In this document: positions 34,336 to 45,165 of the stretch, piece by piece
How positions within the stretch are numbered: the stretch's first letter is position 1
Layout: the number at the start of each line of letters is the position of its first letter
Assembly: GCA_965240325.2 (NCBI GenBank)
Contig: OZ251250.1
Location: forward strand, 930,001-994,000
Direction of reading: 5' to 3'
Length of the DNA stretch: 64,000 nt
DNA from: Rebecca billardiae RCC1528
Taxonomy: Eukaryota > Haptophyta
Made by a program: the position numbers and the translations under genes
The notes under the pieces: model-generated
The model's input: the letters and a program-made list of their open reading frames with translations, nothing else
The model's database searches: none
What the model was told of the DNA's origin: nothing

Positions 34336-35146
34336 TATTTTTTATTGATTCAATGTTCGGCATCCCTGATCGAGCGACCGCCGCGCGTCGAGCGAACCGG
34401 TAGGCGGTAGATACCGGCCCCCACGTTCGCATCGCGCTGCAATCGATCGATAATCAGACGAGCTTGTCGGGTACGACTTGCACTATCCGCACACGGCAGC
34501 GAGCGCGTATTGATGCGGTCGATCTCGTCTTCGATCAGCGAGCGACTAGTTCCGTCTTTTGCATGGGCGGGTAGGCATTTGGGCCTGCTATATGTATCAT
34601 CCACGCGCACGATCTTTTATTCTTGTCCCTCTTCGTGTCCTCGTCAGACTAGCTCCTCCTCCTCATCATCATCATCCTCAGCAATACCGGAAGGGCTGCG
34701 ACCCCTGATGCCGAGTGGGCTCGGGTCCCGCAAGACGGCGGTCCGCTCCGGCCGTTTGTGCATCATGCAGCAGTTGGGTTTATGGCCCGCGGTGCAGGGC
34801 GGAGCGCGTAGCGTGGAGGCCCCGCCGGGGGCCCTCACTACGTTGTCAAAAAGATCTTTTGATCAAAGAAAAGGGGATGGGGGACGATTTTGAGGGCTGT
34901 TGGAGGGCCGGCGGTGAGTTTTCGATTTTTCGAGGGGTACGTTGGCCCATAGTGCTCTGCATTAGCAACTACGCGCTTGACGAAATAAGCGCGCCCACGC
35001 CATTCCGCATAAGTCGATGGACGGACGTGGGATCAGATACCCCGGGGGTGAAACAAGTGAGTATTTTTGTCCTGCTTCTTGTATGCTGGAGTACGAGTTT
35101 GCCGAGCGACGTTTGATTGTTTTGGGTCGAAAACAGCTATGAGGCC
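34336..35146. other. No gene recognised
   Basis: Mixed-composition DNA with a short TCC/TCA-rich tract near 34650-34680. Short open frames have no motif. I see nothing else. Confidence 0.4.
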
Positions 35147-35430
35147 AGATTCTTTTGAATAGCGCTTGCGAAAAGAAGTTACCCGCCTGTCTCGATGGAT
35201 GAACCGCCTCATGGTATTGAAGAGATTCTTTTGAATAGCGCTTTTAAACCAAGTTACCCACCTGTCTCGTTGGATGAACCTCCTCATCGTATTGAAGAGA
35301 TTCTTTTGAATATAGCGCTATTTAAAGCCAGTTACCCGCTTGCCTCGATGGATGAACCGCCTTGATAATATTGAATAAAGATATTCTTTTGAATAGCGCT
35401 TGTCACAACCAAGTTACCCGCCTGTCAGCT
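35147..35430. repeat. Minisatellite, about 75-85 bp unit, four copies
   Basis: Four tandem units each begin with GATTCTTTTGAATAGCGCT (or a close variant) and contain GTTACCCGCCTGTCTCGATGG and GGATGAACCGCCTCAT. Starts are near 35148, 35225, 35299 and 35386. The units differ by substitutions and small indels. The frames through it are not credible genes. Confidence 0.8.
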
Positions 35431-35918
35431 GTCTCGTGCTCGCGAGCGGCGCGACGACATCGGCCCGAGCGAGGATGCCGCCTTCAAAGGCGCGCACCGA
35501 GTGCGTGCGCGACGGGTGCCGGCCGGCCGCTGGTCTCGACCTATCGCCCTCGGCCCTCCCCGAGCGCGCCTGCAGGTACCTCCGGACGCGCATTCGGCTT
35601 GCTCACTCGATCAGCTCACTCACAGCTGCCGGTCAAGCAGCCCGGCGCGGCGGCCCCGCGACCAGGTCCGCGGCCCAAAGTGTGTGTGCGCGCCGCGCCG
35701 GTGCCCTCGCGCCGGTGGCGTGGGCTGGCTGGCCGCTGGTCTCGCCCACGCGCCCCACTCGCCCCAAGCGCGCAACGCCTGCGGGAAGCGCCGGCACCAT
35801 ACCTACCTAACCTGCGCGTCGACGCCCGTCCCGCCGCGGCCCGCGCCTCGATCGATCGTCGATCGGACCGCGTGCGTGGCGACTCCGTCCGCGCCCGCGC
35901 GCAGGGTGGGAGGGGCTG

Positions 35919-36621
35919 ATGCAGGAGCAGATGCAGGACTACCTCGAAATTGCACGCGACGAGGAGGTGCCCAGCGCGCACTTTACGCTGCGCGCATCAT
36001 CGAGTGGTCGCCCAGCGAGCGCGGCAGCTGGCCACCGCCGCCGGGCCGGCTGACGGCGGGCGCAGCTGCCAGCTGCGGACGCGCAGCGGGCGCGGAGTGG
36101 AAGCCGGCGCAGCGGGCGGGCAGCGGCGGCCGGCGCGGCAGCACGCTCGTATACATCGCGGCAGCTACCGCCGTCGTGCGGGGAAAGCACACGCTCTCGG
36201 CGGCTTCCAAGATGCCGACGGGCCACCGGGCGTGCACTCCGTGCAGGCTGCGTCGGGACTGCCTGCGAGTGGCAGTGTTTGTGGCGGGCTGCGTGCCGAG
36301 GCACACACCATCGCCCGCCACCGAGCATGCCACCGTCGTCACACGGGAGCCCTCCGCCGTCGAGGCTGGACTATCAGCCAACGCCACCGCCGGAGCTTGC
36401 CGCGTTCGGCGGCTTCCGTGCTCGTACTCCGCGTGTCACCGGTCGTCGTATGCCCACCCGCGTGAGGCCGCCACCAGTCCATGACTACCGCAGCTGCAGC
36501 CCATGCCGCCGACGATGCCTCCTACCATCTTCTCGCCAGGCAGCAATACGATAGGTTCACCGACGCTGCTGCTAGGCTGAGAGCACTCAGCCAGTTGGCC
36601 GGCGAGACGTCAGATGGTTGA
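35919..36621 (+). pseudogene. Decayed coding remnant
   Basis: Three stretches on the plus strand look like protein but lie in different frames. From 35919: MQEQMQDYLEIARDEEVPSA. From about 35978: ALYAARIIEWSPSERGSW. From ATG 36481: MTTAAAAHAADDASYHLLAR, a 46-codon frame ending SQLAGETSDG at TGA 36621. Between them is Pro-rich sequence (for example PPPSRLDYQPTPPPELAAFG). The order and strand are consistent with one ancestral gene broken by frameshifts, or with small exons I cannot join. No domain is recognised. Confidence 0.35.
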
Positions 36622-36849
36622 GCTGCTGGCCTTAGGCCTAGCCATCACGTTGCGGCTTCCGCTCGCTCAAGTACACCCAACGTAACGACGAGAACGTGCC
36701 GGGCAATCATCAGACATGCGTCTGAGGGGTCTACTACGCCTAGCCGTAGAGTTGCTGAGTACGAGTCTTCGCAGACCACAAGCGGAACGAGTGGGACCAC
36801 CCGATGGCAGGAGCAACAGCGTGGGGTGGCACCCGCGCCTGTCAACGCG

Positions 36850-37384
36850 ACCGCGTTCTGTCAAGAATGGACCCATATCCTGCGATCACCCTCGAGCACC
36901 GCATGCTATGCCCACACTCGGCATAGGGAAGGATCGCTGAGCGCCTGCTGCCGCTGTCAAAGGCCCTGCTTATCTTCCTGGCGCTGGATCGTGCGCACGG
37001 ATGGCAAGTCGGCGTGCTCGCCGCACATCGCGGCGGCTTCTCAGCATCCCAAGTCCTCAGTGCACCCATCCTAGGCCTGCTGGTCGATGATTGGTACCAA
37101 CCCCCACCAAACACGCCCTCTCGGAAGTCGCCAATCGCTTACATGGCTCCCCGAGAGCCCGGGGCTGGCTGTCGTGCGTTCTCACGAGCAGCTTGCGCAC
37201 AGCCCAAATGTCACCTTCACGGTGCGTTGAGCTGCTCAAGATGGCGGGAGCGTCAAGAGCATGCCCGTGCACGACACTGACCCATGCCTCCCGTCGCCTG
37301 ACCCGCATGTGGCAAAAACTGACCCTGCTCGAAGGCACGGGTCGAACACCCGCCGATCGTTTCAAGTTGTCTGTACGCGTCTAG
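36850..37384 (+). pseudogene. Decayed coding remnant, unknown gene
   Basis: One frame reads ERLLPLSKALLIFLALDRAH followed by GWQVGVLAAHRGGFSASQVL and LLVDDWYQPPP, helical and hydrophobic, with an upstream in-frame stop. Another frame from about 37091 reads TKHALSEVANRLHGSPRARG, then RCVELLKMAGASRACPC, RMWQKLTLLEGTG and stops at 37384. The two are offset by a frameshift. The family is not recognised; a relic transposon protein is possible. Confidence 0.3.
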
Positions 37385-38567
37385 CCGGGCGAGAGTCAAA
37401 CATGCGGGCACGTGCCAGGCGGGGGATGTGTGACCACGGATCCCATCCGTGAGCACGCGCAAAGCGCTGGAGCACGCGATAGGTGTTGGCTGTGGTCTAC
37501 CCGACACACGGCGGCTCGGTCGCGCTGGAGAGGCGCTCCGACATCGTCGGGAGCGTTCAGATCGGACCTCGTATCGGCCGGCGGCCCGGCGATTTTCCCG
37601 AGCCGCGCCCCGCGCGAAAAGAAATCAGGCCAGAAAACCCGGTAAATGTTTAAAAGACCGCTGGAAAATCGCCAGGGACCCACCTACGGTACTCGGGCCG
37701 GTCCGACTACCCGGGTCCGACCCCGCGTCAGCCGTCACGACCCGCGTGGCGCGTTGCGTCGGCCATATCGATCGATGAAATTATCAATCGCCCATCAAAT
37801 CCCAATAAATACTACTACTACTACTGATGCGCCGCTGTCAATCTACGCCTTAACCAAGTGGCAAGTGCCGTGCACGTGGCGCCGGTGGCTGGCCGCTGGG
37901 CCTTATGCTGAGTCGCGGCACGGCATCCGTGCCTCTGGACGGGCATTGAGCGGTGGCGAGGTCGCCAAATGGCGTGGCGTGGTCCCAGACAAGGTTGTTA
38001 CTAGTCCGGATCAGCTCGCTAGCCATGTCGGTCGATGATCGCCTCGCCTTTGACAGGCGCGCACACGCTGCACACGTATTCGTACGGCACTGCCGTGTCG
38101 GACGGCGGTCGCACGACTACCGCGCAGTCAACATTGATCGTTGATCGTCAGACTCGCGGTGTGTTGGGTCAGACGGAACATTGACTGGTCTGCACCGTCG
38201 CAAGGCATACCAAAGAGGTCGGCATGGCCGTCGGAACAGTGATCCTGGTCCCTACTTGCCCATTCTTCCCATGCGCAGCCTCACGCGCGCGCCGGTCGCA
38301 CGAGGACGTGGACGTGGACGCGGACGCGAGAGTGGTCGAAAAGTCGGAAAGGAAGCTGTCACTCATGTCCATGCGCTCGTACGACCGCACCAACCTGCCT
38401 ACGCCACGCCCCGGTGACCCGGCCGTGGCGCTGGGGCCTTGGATCGCCGTGGGACGGGCATTCACGCCCGCCATGGCTTCCTTTCCGAGGCCGAAAGAAA
38501 GCTGGTGGCTCGTGGCTCCTTTCTGCAAGGAGAAGGTGGCTGCACGAGTTGTAGAGTGCACGCGGTC
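37385..38567. other. No gene recognised; probable promoter of EsV-1-7 copy 2
   Basis: Moderate-GC DNA with a CTA/CTACTA run at 37811-37826. The frame of EsV-1-7 copy 2 is open upstream to 38439, but that extension does not continue the repeats and I prefer ATG 38568. Confidence 0.4.
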
Positions 38568-39866
38568 ATGACGCACAACAAGCAGCAGTGTGATCACGAG
38601 GGCTGCACCAAGCAGCCTTCATTCGGCCTGCCGGGGGACGTGCGCGCCAGCCGGTGCGCTGCGCACAAGCTGGGCGGCATGGTTGACCTGAGGCACCCCA
38701 AGTGTGATCACGAGGGCTGCACGACGCGGCCTTCATTCGGCATGCCGGGCGAGACGCGCGCCAGCCATTGCAATGCGCACAAGCTGGCCGGCATGGTTGA
38801 TGTGGTGAGCCGCAAGTGCGATAACGAGGGCTGCACCAAGAAGCCGGAATTCGGCATGCTGGGCGACACGCGCGCCAGCAGGTGCGCTGTGCACAAGCTG
38901 GCTGGCATGGTTCACCTGATGAACCGCAAGTGTGATCACGACGGCTGCACCAAGCAGCCTTACTTCGGCAAGCCGGGCGACACGCGCGCCAGCCGGTGCG
39001 CTGCGCACAAGCTGGCTGGCATGCTCGACCTGAAGCATCGCATGTGTGATCACGAGGGCTGCTCCACGCGGCCGGCGTTCGGCAGGCCGGGTGACGCGCA
39101 CGCCAGCCGGTGCGCTGCGCACAAGCTGGCTGGCATGCTCGACCTGAAGCACCGCAAGTGTGATCACGAGGGCTGCGACAAGCTGCCGGTATTCGGCATG
39201 CCGGGGGACGCGCGCTCTAGCCGATGCGCTGCGCACAAGCTGGCCGGCATGGTTGATGTGGTGAGCCGCAAGTGTGATCACGAGGGCTGCACCAAGCAGC
39301 CTTTGTTCGGCATGTCGGGCGACGCGCGCGCCAGCCGGTGCGCTGCGCACAAGCTGGCCGGCATGGTCGACCTGAAGCATCGCAAGTGTGATCACGAGGG
39401 CTGCACCACGCGGCCGGCGTTCGGCATGCCAGGCGGCGCGCACGCCAGCCGGTGCGCTGTGCACAAGCTGGCCGGCATGGTCGACGTGAAGAGCCGCACG
39501 TGTGATCACGAGGGCTGCACAACGGTGCCTTCATTCGGCATGCCCGGCGACGCGCGCGCCAGCCGGTGCGCCGTGCACAAGTTGGCCGGCATGAAGGGCA
39601 TTCGGAGTGGTGCGCATAAGCGCCGGCGGGAGCAAGACACGGGCACCAACGTCAACGCCTCAACTAGCCGAACAACCACTGCCTCTGACGTCGCAGCGCG
39701 GCACGGCCAGCGATTTCGGAGTCACGGTCGCCGGAGTCCGACTCCGCCGCAGCTGCCGATGGCGGTCGCAGCCAGCGTCACAGACACAGTCACAGTATCG
39801 ACGCCGTCGTCGTCGCATGTACGACCTGTGGTGATGGCCAGGCGGGTCTCGAAAAGGGCCCGATGA
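38568..39866 (+). CDS. EsV-1-7 repeat protein, copy 2 (nine repeats)
   Basis: 432 residues from ATG 38568 (MTHNKQQCDHEGC): nine 38-residue EsV-1-7 units, each C-x4-C-x16-C-x2-H, separated by the linker HKLAGMVD/HKLAGMLD. Unit 3 has CDNEGC and unit 4 CDHDGC, but the metal-ligand Cys and His are kept in all nine. The C-terminal tail (KGIRSGAHKRRREQD, then a Ser/Thr/Arg-rich part ending near SSSHVRPVVMARR) is closely shared with copy 1 at 27004-28179. The repeats have been shuffled between copies: unit 6 here resembles unit 7 there (CDKLPVFGMPGDAR). Family members occur in brown and other algae and in some large algal viruses; IMM of Ectocarpus is a developmental regulator. Molecular function here is unknown. 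Confidence 0.9.
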   Translation: MTHNKQQCDHEGCTKQPSFGLPGDVRASRCAAHKLGGMVDLRHPKCDHEGCTTRPSFGMPGETRASHCNAHKLAGMVDVVSRKCDNEGCTKKPEFGMLGDTRASRCAVHKLAGMVHLMNRKCDHDGCTKQPYFGKPGDTRASRCAAHKLAGMLDLKHRMCDHEGCSTRPAFGRPGDAHASRCAAHKLAGMLDLKHRKCDHEGCDKLPVFGMPGDARSSRCAAHKLAGMVDVVSRKCDHEGCTKQPLFGMSGDARASRCAAHKLAGMVDLKHRKCDHEGCTTRPAFGMPGGAHASRCAVHKLAGMVDVKSRTCDHEGCTTVPSFGMPGDARASRCAVHKLAGMKGIRSGAHKRRREQDTGTNVNASTSRTTTASDVAARHGQRFRSHGRRSPTPPQLPMAVAASVTDTVTVSTPSSSHVRPVVMARRVSKRAR

Positions 39867-40172
39867 GTCTCCGCGACTGGCGGTCGTCGGCGTAGTGGCC
39901 GAGCACTCATTATTATTCCATCCATTATTTCCAAGGTTATTGGTCTCAGACTCTCAGACTCTCACTATACTTTTTAAATAAACAATCAGTCCGGGTATAC
40001 GGACACTATTGACTATAGTGCGCCTAGTACTGTCTTTCCGAATTGTAATAGCAGGAGTCACTGGCTCTGGAATATATAATTAATAATGACCGCGTTCCGC
40101 GGTCCCGTTCCGTAGAACCAACGTAGTTAGGGGCCCGCGGTGCACCCTCCGTCGGCATATGCTGTCCGTCCA
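39867..40172. other. AT-rich intergenic stretch
   Basis: Contains an imperfect hairpin-like ATTATTATTCC/GGTTATTGG region and the EsV-1-7 3' UTR. No gene is seen. Confidence 0.4.
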
Positions 40173-41052
40173 ACGCGCGGCCGTAGCGGCAGCAGCAGCG
40201 CGGAGCGCCGTCGAGCACGCGCGGCAAACGAATAATGGAATATTATGCAGCGCGGGCGAGTCGACGGTCAGTGGAAAATGCGCGATCACGCCATGCAGCA
40301 GGCTGGCAGAGCCCGCCCCGAGCTGCAGCATGCGCCGTAGGTGCTGCCCCAAGCTCTCGACTGCCCGTAAGCGGCGGCATGTGCGGCGGCGCCGGCGGCG
40401 GCCATGCTGCCCCGCCGTTGCGCGCCGCGGGGCGCTGCCAGCACCTCCGTGGTGAAGCGCACAGCGCTCGAGCCCACAGGGGCTGGCGACCGTCAATCAA
40501 ACCGACACCCCATCAGTGACACGGGCCGGGGCTGCGTGTGCCAGCTGCACGCACCCCCTGGGCCCACCTGGCCCGCTCGAGCAGCTCGCGCCTTGGGTGC
40601 GCACAGCGGCTCGAGTATACTGGTATGGGACGCCTGCTGCGGTGCCGCCGAGCGAGCACGTGCGGCCGAGGGTCACGCAGCACGGGCGACTCGACGGCGG
40701 CGAGCAGGCGCGACGGCCTCGCCGCGCCGCGGTAGAGCCTGCCCGGGCTGCAGCACGCCGTAGGAGCAGCCCAGCGCCCTCCTCCGCCCTCCAGCTTCGG
40801 CGCGCGCAGCAGGCCCGGCGGCGGACATGCTGGCGTGCCCAAGCAAGCAGGCAGATGGGCGCTGCCGGCCGCGCCGTCGCAAAGCGCGCAGAACTCGAGC
40901 TCGGGGGGGCGGACGGCCGTCAAACTGGCGCCGCAGGACGTGGCACTGCGTGCGCCAGCTGCGCGCACCCGCTGCGCCCGCGTAGCCCGTGCGAGCGCCG
41001 CGCCTCGAGCACACGCCGCAGCAGCTCGACACAGCCACTGCAGCGCGCACGC
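40173..41052. repeat. Dispersed repeat, copy B
   Basis: Direct-orientation partner of 1707-2545. It contains two diverged monomers about 430 bases apart (GAGCCCGCCCCGAGCTGCAG near 40305 and GAGCCTGCCCGGGCTGCAGC near 40734). Compared with copy A it carries a small AT insertion (GAATAATGGAATATTATG near 40230). No coding potential is recognised. Confidence 0.8.
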
Positions 41053-41089
41053 ACTGTAGGTTAGCTGTATCTCTGTTTGTGCCACTGGA

Positions 41090-41760
41090 CAGGCATGTGA
41101 GCACTTGATTGCCTGGCTAGATGTGGTCTAGCACAGCCCACTCCCTGGCCATTCTGACGAGTGGGTGGCTGCTTGGCCAGCTCTCCATGCTGGGCTGTGG
41201 TGCCATCCAGAGTGCGCATGTGCAGCAGCCCAGGTGGGTGCAGCGAGGGGTGCGGCAGGCAGCAGTGGGTGGTCAGCTTGAAAATCCATGCAGGCCAGCC
41301 ACCAGCAGCTGGGCTGCAGAGCTCTTGGCTGCACCAGCCCCACTCCAGCCCCCTCAAGTCGGGTGGCTGGCCACCCTCGGGGTGTGTCAGCGGGTGCTGC
41401 TGCTGGCCTCCCAGTGCAGGGGAGCTGACCCGACAGGTCCTTGCGCAGGTGGGGGTGCGGGATTGGGCACTGTGCCACAGCAGCTGCATCCCATGAGCTC
41501 CCCCCCAGGTGGCATGCAGCCCACCCTAGGGGGTACCAGATCCACTGCCAAGCACAATTTAGGCCTGGCCTGTGTGGGCACACGGCCCGCGACCAGTGAC
41601 GACAAGCCTGCGGCAGGGCGGTCAGATCTGGCCAGCTGCGACAGGCTGTACGCCTGCAGCCGTGTGACCTGCTGGTGTGCCCAACTCCAGCCCACGCGCG
41701 CTGGGGCTGACGCGCTGGGTCGAAACCGTCGTGCACGGGCCGTGGGGGCCGCCTGGGTCA
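41090..41760. other. CpG-depleted block
   Basis: Sequence rich in CAG, TGG and GCC but very poor in CG dinucleotides: I count about 10 CpG in 41101-41580, where neighbouring coding DNA has that many in about 40-60 bases. Open frames on both strands (for example minus 41128-41736) are Trp/Cys/Pro-rich with no motif. I interpret it as non-coding, either foreign DNA or DNA that has lost CpG by methylation and deamination. Confidence 0.55.
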
Positions 41761-42253
41761 GCCCAGGGGGGCAGGGTGAGCCGTGGCGTGCAGCTCAGTC
41801 AGAATGTGATGACGTTTAATATTGTTGCTGAGACCCCTGATGTAGCAGCACTCTGCGGTTTAAAAATACTAACCCGGTCATCGTTACACTGGCCGGCGGC
41901 GCGGCGCAGCCGTCAGACTCAGAGTGCCGCAGCGGCCCGCAGCGGGTGTGCGGCTGTCTCACACTGTGTCGATCTGCCTGTCTGGTACTCTCCTCCGGAC
42001 TGCGCCGCCATCGTTACTCGGCGGGCACTCGCGTCAGGATCGCGTGAGGCGAGTGCGATGGCGGAGAGTACCAGCCAGGGCTGATTGATGTCGCCGTGGG
42101 GCTCTGCTCGTAGAATCAAAACAGGCCGCCGTTATTTGGCGGCGGCAGTGTTTGCGGCGGCCTGCCGTGACGATCGGTCGATCCGGATGCGCGACACGTT
42201 ACCAACGGGCGGTGCTGCCGATCCACGCTCGCTCGGCCACGATCGTTCGCACC
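41761..42253. other. Intergenic, short inverted repeat
   Basis: Near 41978 the phrase CTGGTACTCTCC is matched in inverted orientation by GGAGAGTACCAG at 42063, with CGCCATCG/CGATGGCG next to them, so an imperfect hairpin spans about 41979-42074. No gene is seen. This is 3' of the minus-strand Cys-rich gene. Confidence 0.5.
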
Positions 42254-44261
42254 TCACAGCAACGCCTGCGCCGCGCTGCGCGCCCGCCGCTGCTCGGCGG
42301 CCAATCGGCAGCCGCGCACGGCCGGCGCGGCGTCGCCGCCGCGCGTGGCGCCCGGCGGCATCAGCGGCGGTGGCGCGGCATGCGCGAGCCGGCGCGCGGC
42401 GCGAGCGGCCAGCGCGACGAGAACGAGCGCACCGCCGCCGAGCGCCAGGCACGCGCCCGCCCCGAGGCGCGCGGCGCGCGGGCGCGGCTCATCAGCCCGC
42501 GTTGCGCCGCCCGCGGTGGCACGCAGCGGCGCGGCCGAGCGCGCAGCGGCCGGCTGCGGCCAGCGGTGCGTCGCGTGCTGACCCCAGCCGGCGCGCGGCG
42601 GCGGCGGCGTGGAATCGGGCGCGGGGGGCGGCAGCGGCGAGAGGTAGAAGGGCGGCGGCGGCGGCGGCGGCGCCGGGCTGGGCGGCGGTCGCGGCATGGG
42701 CGGTGGCGGTCGCGGCGGCTGCGGCGAGGGCGGTGGGCGCGGCGAGGGCGGCGGCGGGCGCGGCGGCGTCGGGCTGGGCGGCGGTTGCGGCGTGGGCGGC
42801 GGCGGGCGTGGTGGGTGCGGCGAGGGCGGTGGGCGCGGCGAGGGCGGTGGCGAATGCGGCGGGTGCGGCGACGGCGGCGGCGCGTTGGGCGGGTGCGGCT
42901 CGGGCGGCGGCTCGCGTGGCGGTGGCGGCGGCGGCCGATTGGGCAGCGGCGGCGGCGCGCGCGGCGGCGCGCCGGGCGGCGGCGGCCGCGGCGGCGGCGG
43001 CGGCGGCGCGGGCGAGGGCGGCGGCGGCGAGGGCGGCGGCGGCGGCGCGGGCGAGGGCGGCGGCGGCGCGGGCGGCGGCGCGGGCGGCGGGCGCGCCGGC
43101 GGGCTCGGCGGCGGCCCCCTCGGCGGCGCGGGCGGCGGCGAGCGCGCATGCCAGCAGCACGCCGAGCCCGTCCAGCTGTGCCCCAGCCCCTTGCACTCCG
43201 CACGGTCCACGTCCGCCCGGCACACGACGTCTGAGCCGGGTACGCAGCAGTGGGTCCCGGTGAAGCGGCCGCGGCACTCCTCGCCCGTGCCGCGCACGCA
43301 GGTCATCGGCCCCGGGCTGTCGAGGCAGCACAGCGCGCCCGTCCACTTGCCTGCGCACGCCGCGGCGTGGCGGCGGCAGCGGGGGCGGCGGCAGCGCAGG
43401 GCGGCGGGGCGGGGGCGGCCGCGTCGGCGGCGCGGGCGCGCGGCGCGGCGCGGCGCGGCGTGGCGCGGCGCGGAGGCGGGCGCGCTCGGCCGCGCACCGA
43501 CGAAGACGCAGATCGGGTGCGTGGACTCGACGCACTGCATGTGGCGCGAGCCTCTCACGCAGCACAGCTCCCGCTCCACGTCCCACCGCGCCTCGTCCGC
43601 GCGCTTCCCGCCCTCCCCCTCGCACAGCTGGCGCGTGCCGGCTGCGCAATGTTCGACCGAGAAGTCCCACGCGGCCGGGTCGGTGCAGCAATGGCTGCCG
43701 GTCCACAGCTGGTCGGTGCCCTGTGGGCGGGCGTGGGGCGGGGGCGAGGGGGCGGGCGGAGGGCGCGGCGACGCGCGGGGTGGGCGGTGCTGCTGCCGCT
43801 GATTGCGTTGCGTGCGCGTGCGCCGGCGCGGCGCGCAGCGGCGCATCGGCCGCGGGGGCGACGGCGCCGCGCTGGGCTGGCGCGCCGCCGGCGCGTCGGC
43901 TCAGCCCTCCCTCCCTGTGTGCCCTCCCTCCCTGTGCACTCCAGCTCTCACTCACCGTGCACGCTGTGTGGTCCCAGCCGCTGGCGTCGTCGGCCTCGTC
44001 GGCGAGGCGTCGTCGTCCCGGGGGGTGACGAAGCGTGCCGTGCGCCGCCGCGCCCGACGGCAGCGTGCGCCCGGCGAGCCCTCGCCAGCCGCTGCCGCGC
44101 GCGAGCAGCGCGCGCGAGCGCGGCTCGGCGGGCTCGGCGGCCAAGGGCGTGGCGCCGGCCGCGCGCGGCGCCGGCGGGCTTGGCTGGCGACGGCGGAGCA
44201 GCGCGCCGAGCCGCCTGCGCGCGGATGGCCCGCCGGGTCTGTGCCGCTTTCGCCCGCCGCC

Positions 44262-44292
<31 letters not shown>

Positions 44293-44825
44293 CCGAAGAG
44301 TCCGGATGCGGGCCAGTGGAAGGCGGCCGCCTGCGTCTCGTTGCGCCCGCACGCGCAGCACGCGACCTCGGGCCAGTTGGAGGGCTCGCCGCCGAGCTCG
44401 GGGCGCGCGAGGGCGCGGTGGGCGCACAGCCCCTGCGCCACGTACTCCGCGCAGCCGCGGCCGTCCGGGTCCTCCCAGTCCGGCCGGTCCTGGCACCTGT
44501 GCTCGCAGCGCATGGCGGCCGTGCCCTCCAGGCAGCACATGGCGCCCGTCCAGGTGCCACGGCCCATGTGGTTGCAGTCGAGGTGCGTGCCGGGCATGCA
44601 GCGCACCTCGGTGCCCTGCAGCTCGCCCGACACGCAGCACTGCCGCGTCGCCGCGTCCCAGTTCGCGTTGCGCAGAAAGGCGCACAGCAGGTGCATCCCG
44701 TCTGCGCAGCCCTCGGACGCGCCCGGCACGAGGAAGGAGGTGGAGGCGGTGCGGAGCAGCGCGAGCGCGGCGAGGAGGACGGGGCGCAATGACGCGTGCG
44801 CAGCCGCACGCGCGCGCCGCGTCAT
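42254..44825 (-). CDS. Secreted Cys-rich / Pro-rich single-pass membrane glycoprotein, three exons
   Basis: Exons (minus): 44825-43956, 43720-43498, 43350-42254, with GTGAGT and GTGCGC donors and CAG acceptors; the sum gives 729 residues. A signal peptide (1-29, Leu/Ala-rich) is followed by a repeated Cys module centred on W/F-T-G-x-x-C-C: WTGAMCC 92-98, WTGSHCC 296-302, WTGALCC 367-373, FTGTHCC 394-400 and WTGSACC 424-430. Related half-modules are NWDAATRQCC and RWDVERELCC. After the last module comes an extensin/pherophorin-like (S)PPPP region of about 180 residues, a membrane segment at about 660-683 (LALGGGALVLVAL) and a basic tail. The splices place GTDQLWTG and VFVG|KWTG in register, which supports the model. 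A cell-wall or surface-scale protein anchored in the plasma membrane is likely. I know no named family with this layout. Confidence 0.8.
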
Positions 44826-45165
44826 GCCCGGCGCCGCGCGCGGTTGCCGGCGCCGGGTGCGAGCGCGCCGGCGCCGCCGCAGCGGTGAGCAGCCACGGAT
44901 TGCTGCGGCCTGCTGGCCTGCTCAAAAAGGGCGCGGTCCTTTTTGATACTGCAGCCGCGGAGAACTTACCCGGCTATCCAGTGGGATCTCCCGAGCTGTG
45001 ATCATCAAGCAAGCGCCAAGCGGTGGTCAAGAGTCCGGAAGACGAAGGGCGTCATGGTCATCTCGAGCCCCTCCGCCGCCCCAGCGCACAAGCTGCTTGA
45101 ACGCTTCGCAGACCTTGCGGCCGCCCCCCGCTAACCGCGAGCGGGGCAGCTTGGCGAGGGCGCGC
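44826..45165. promoter_or_regulatory. Divergent promoter region
   Basis: 340 bases between the start of the Cys-rich glycoprotein (minus) and the start of the small Cys/His protein (plus). It holds an AT-richer patch (44925-45010) with TTTTTGATACTGCAG. Function is inferred from position. Confidence 0.4.

Noticed and set aside
37330-37360. tRNA-like T-arm (CGGGTCGAACACCCG)
   Set aside because: No matching acceptor, D or anticodon arms upstream, and it lies in a decayed coding frame.
41128-41736. 202-residue minus-strand frame in the CpG-poor block
   Set aside because: Trp/Cys/Pro-rich with no pattern of secondary structure or motif; the plus strand is equally open.
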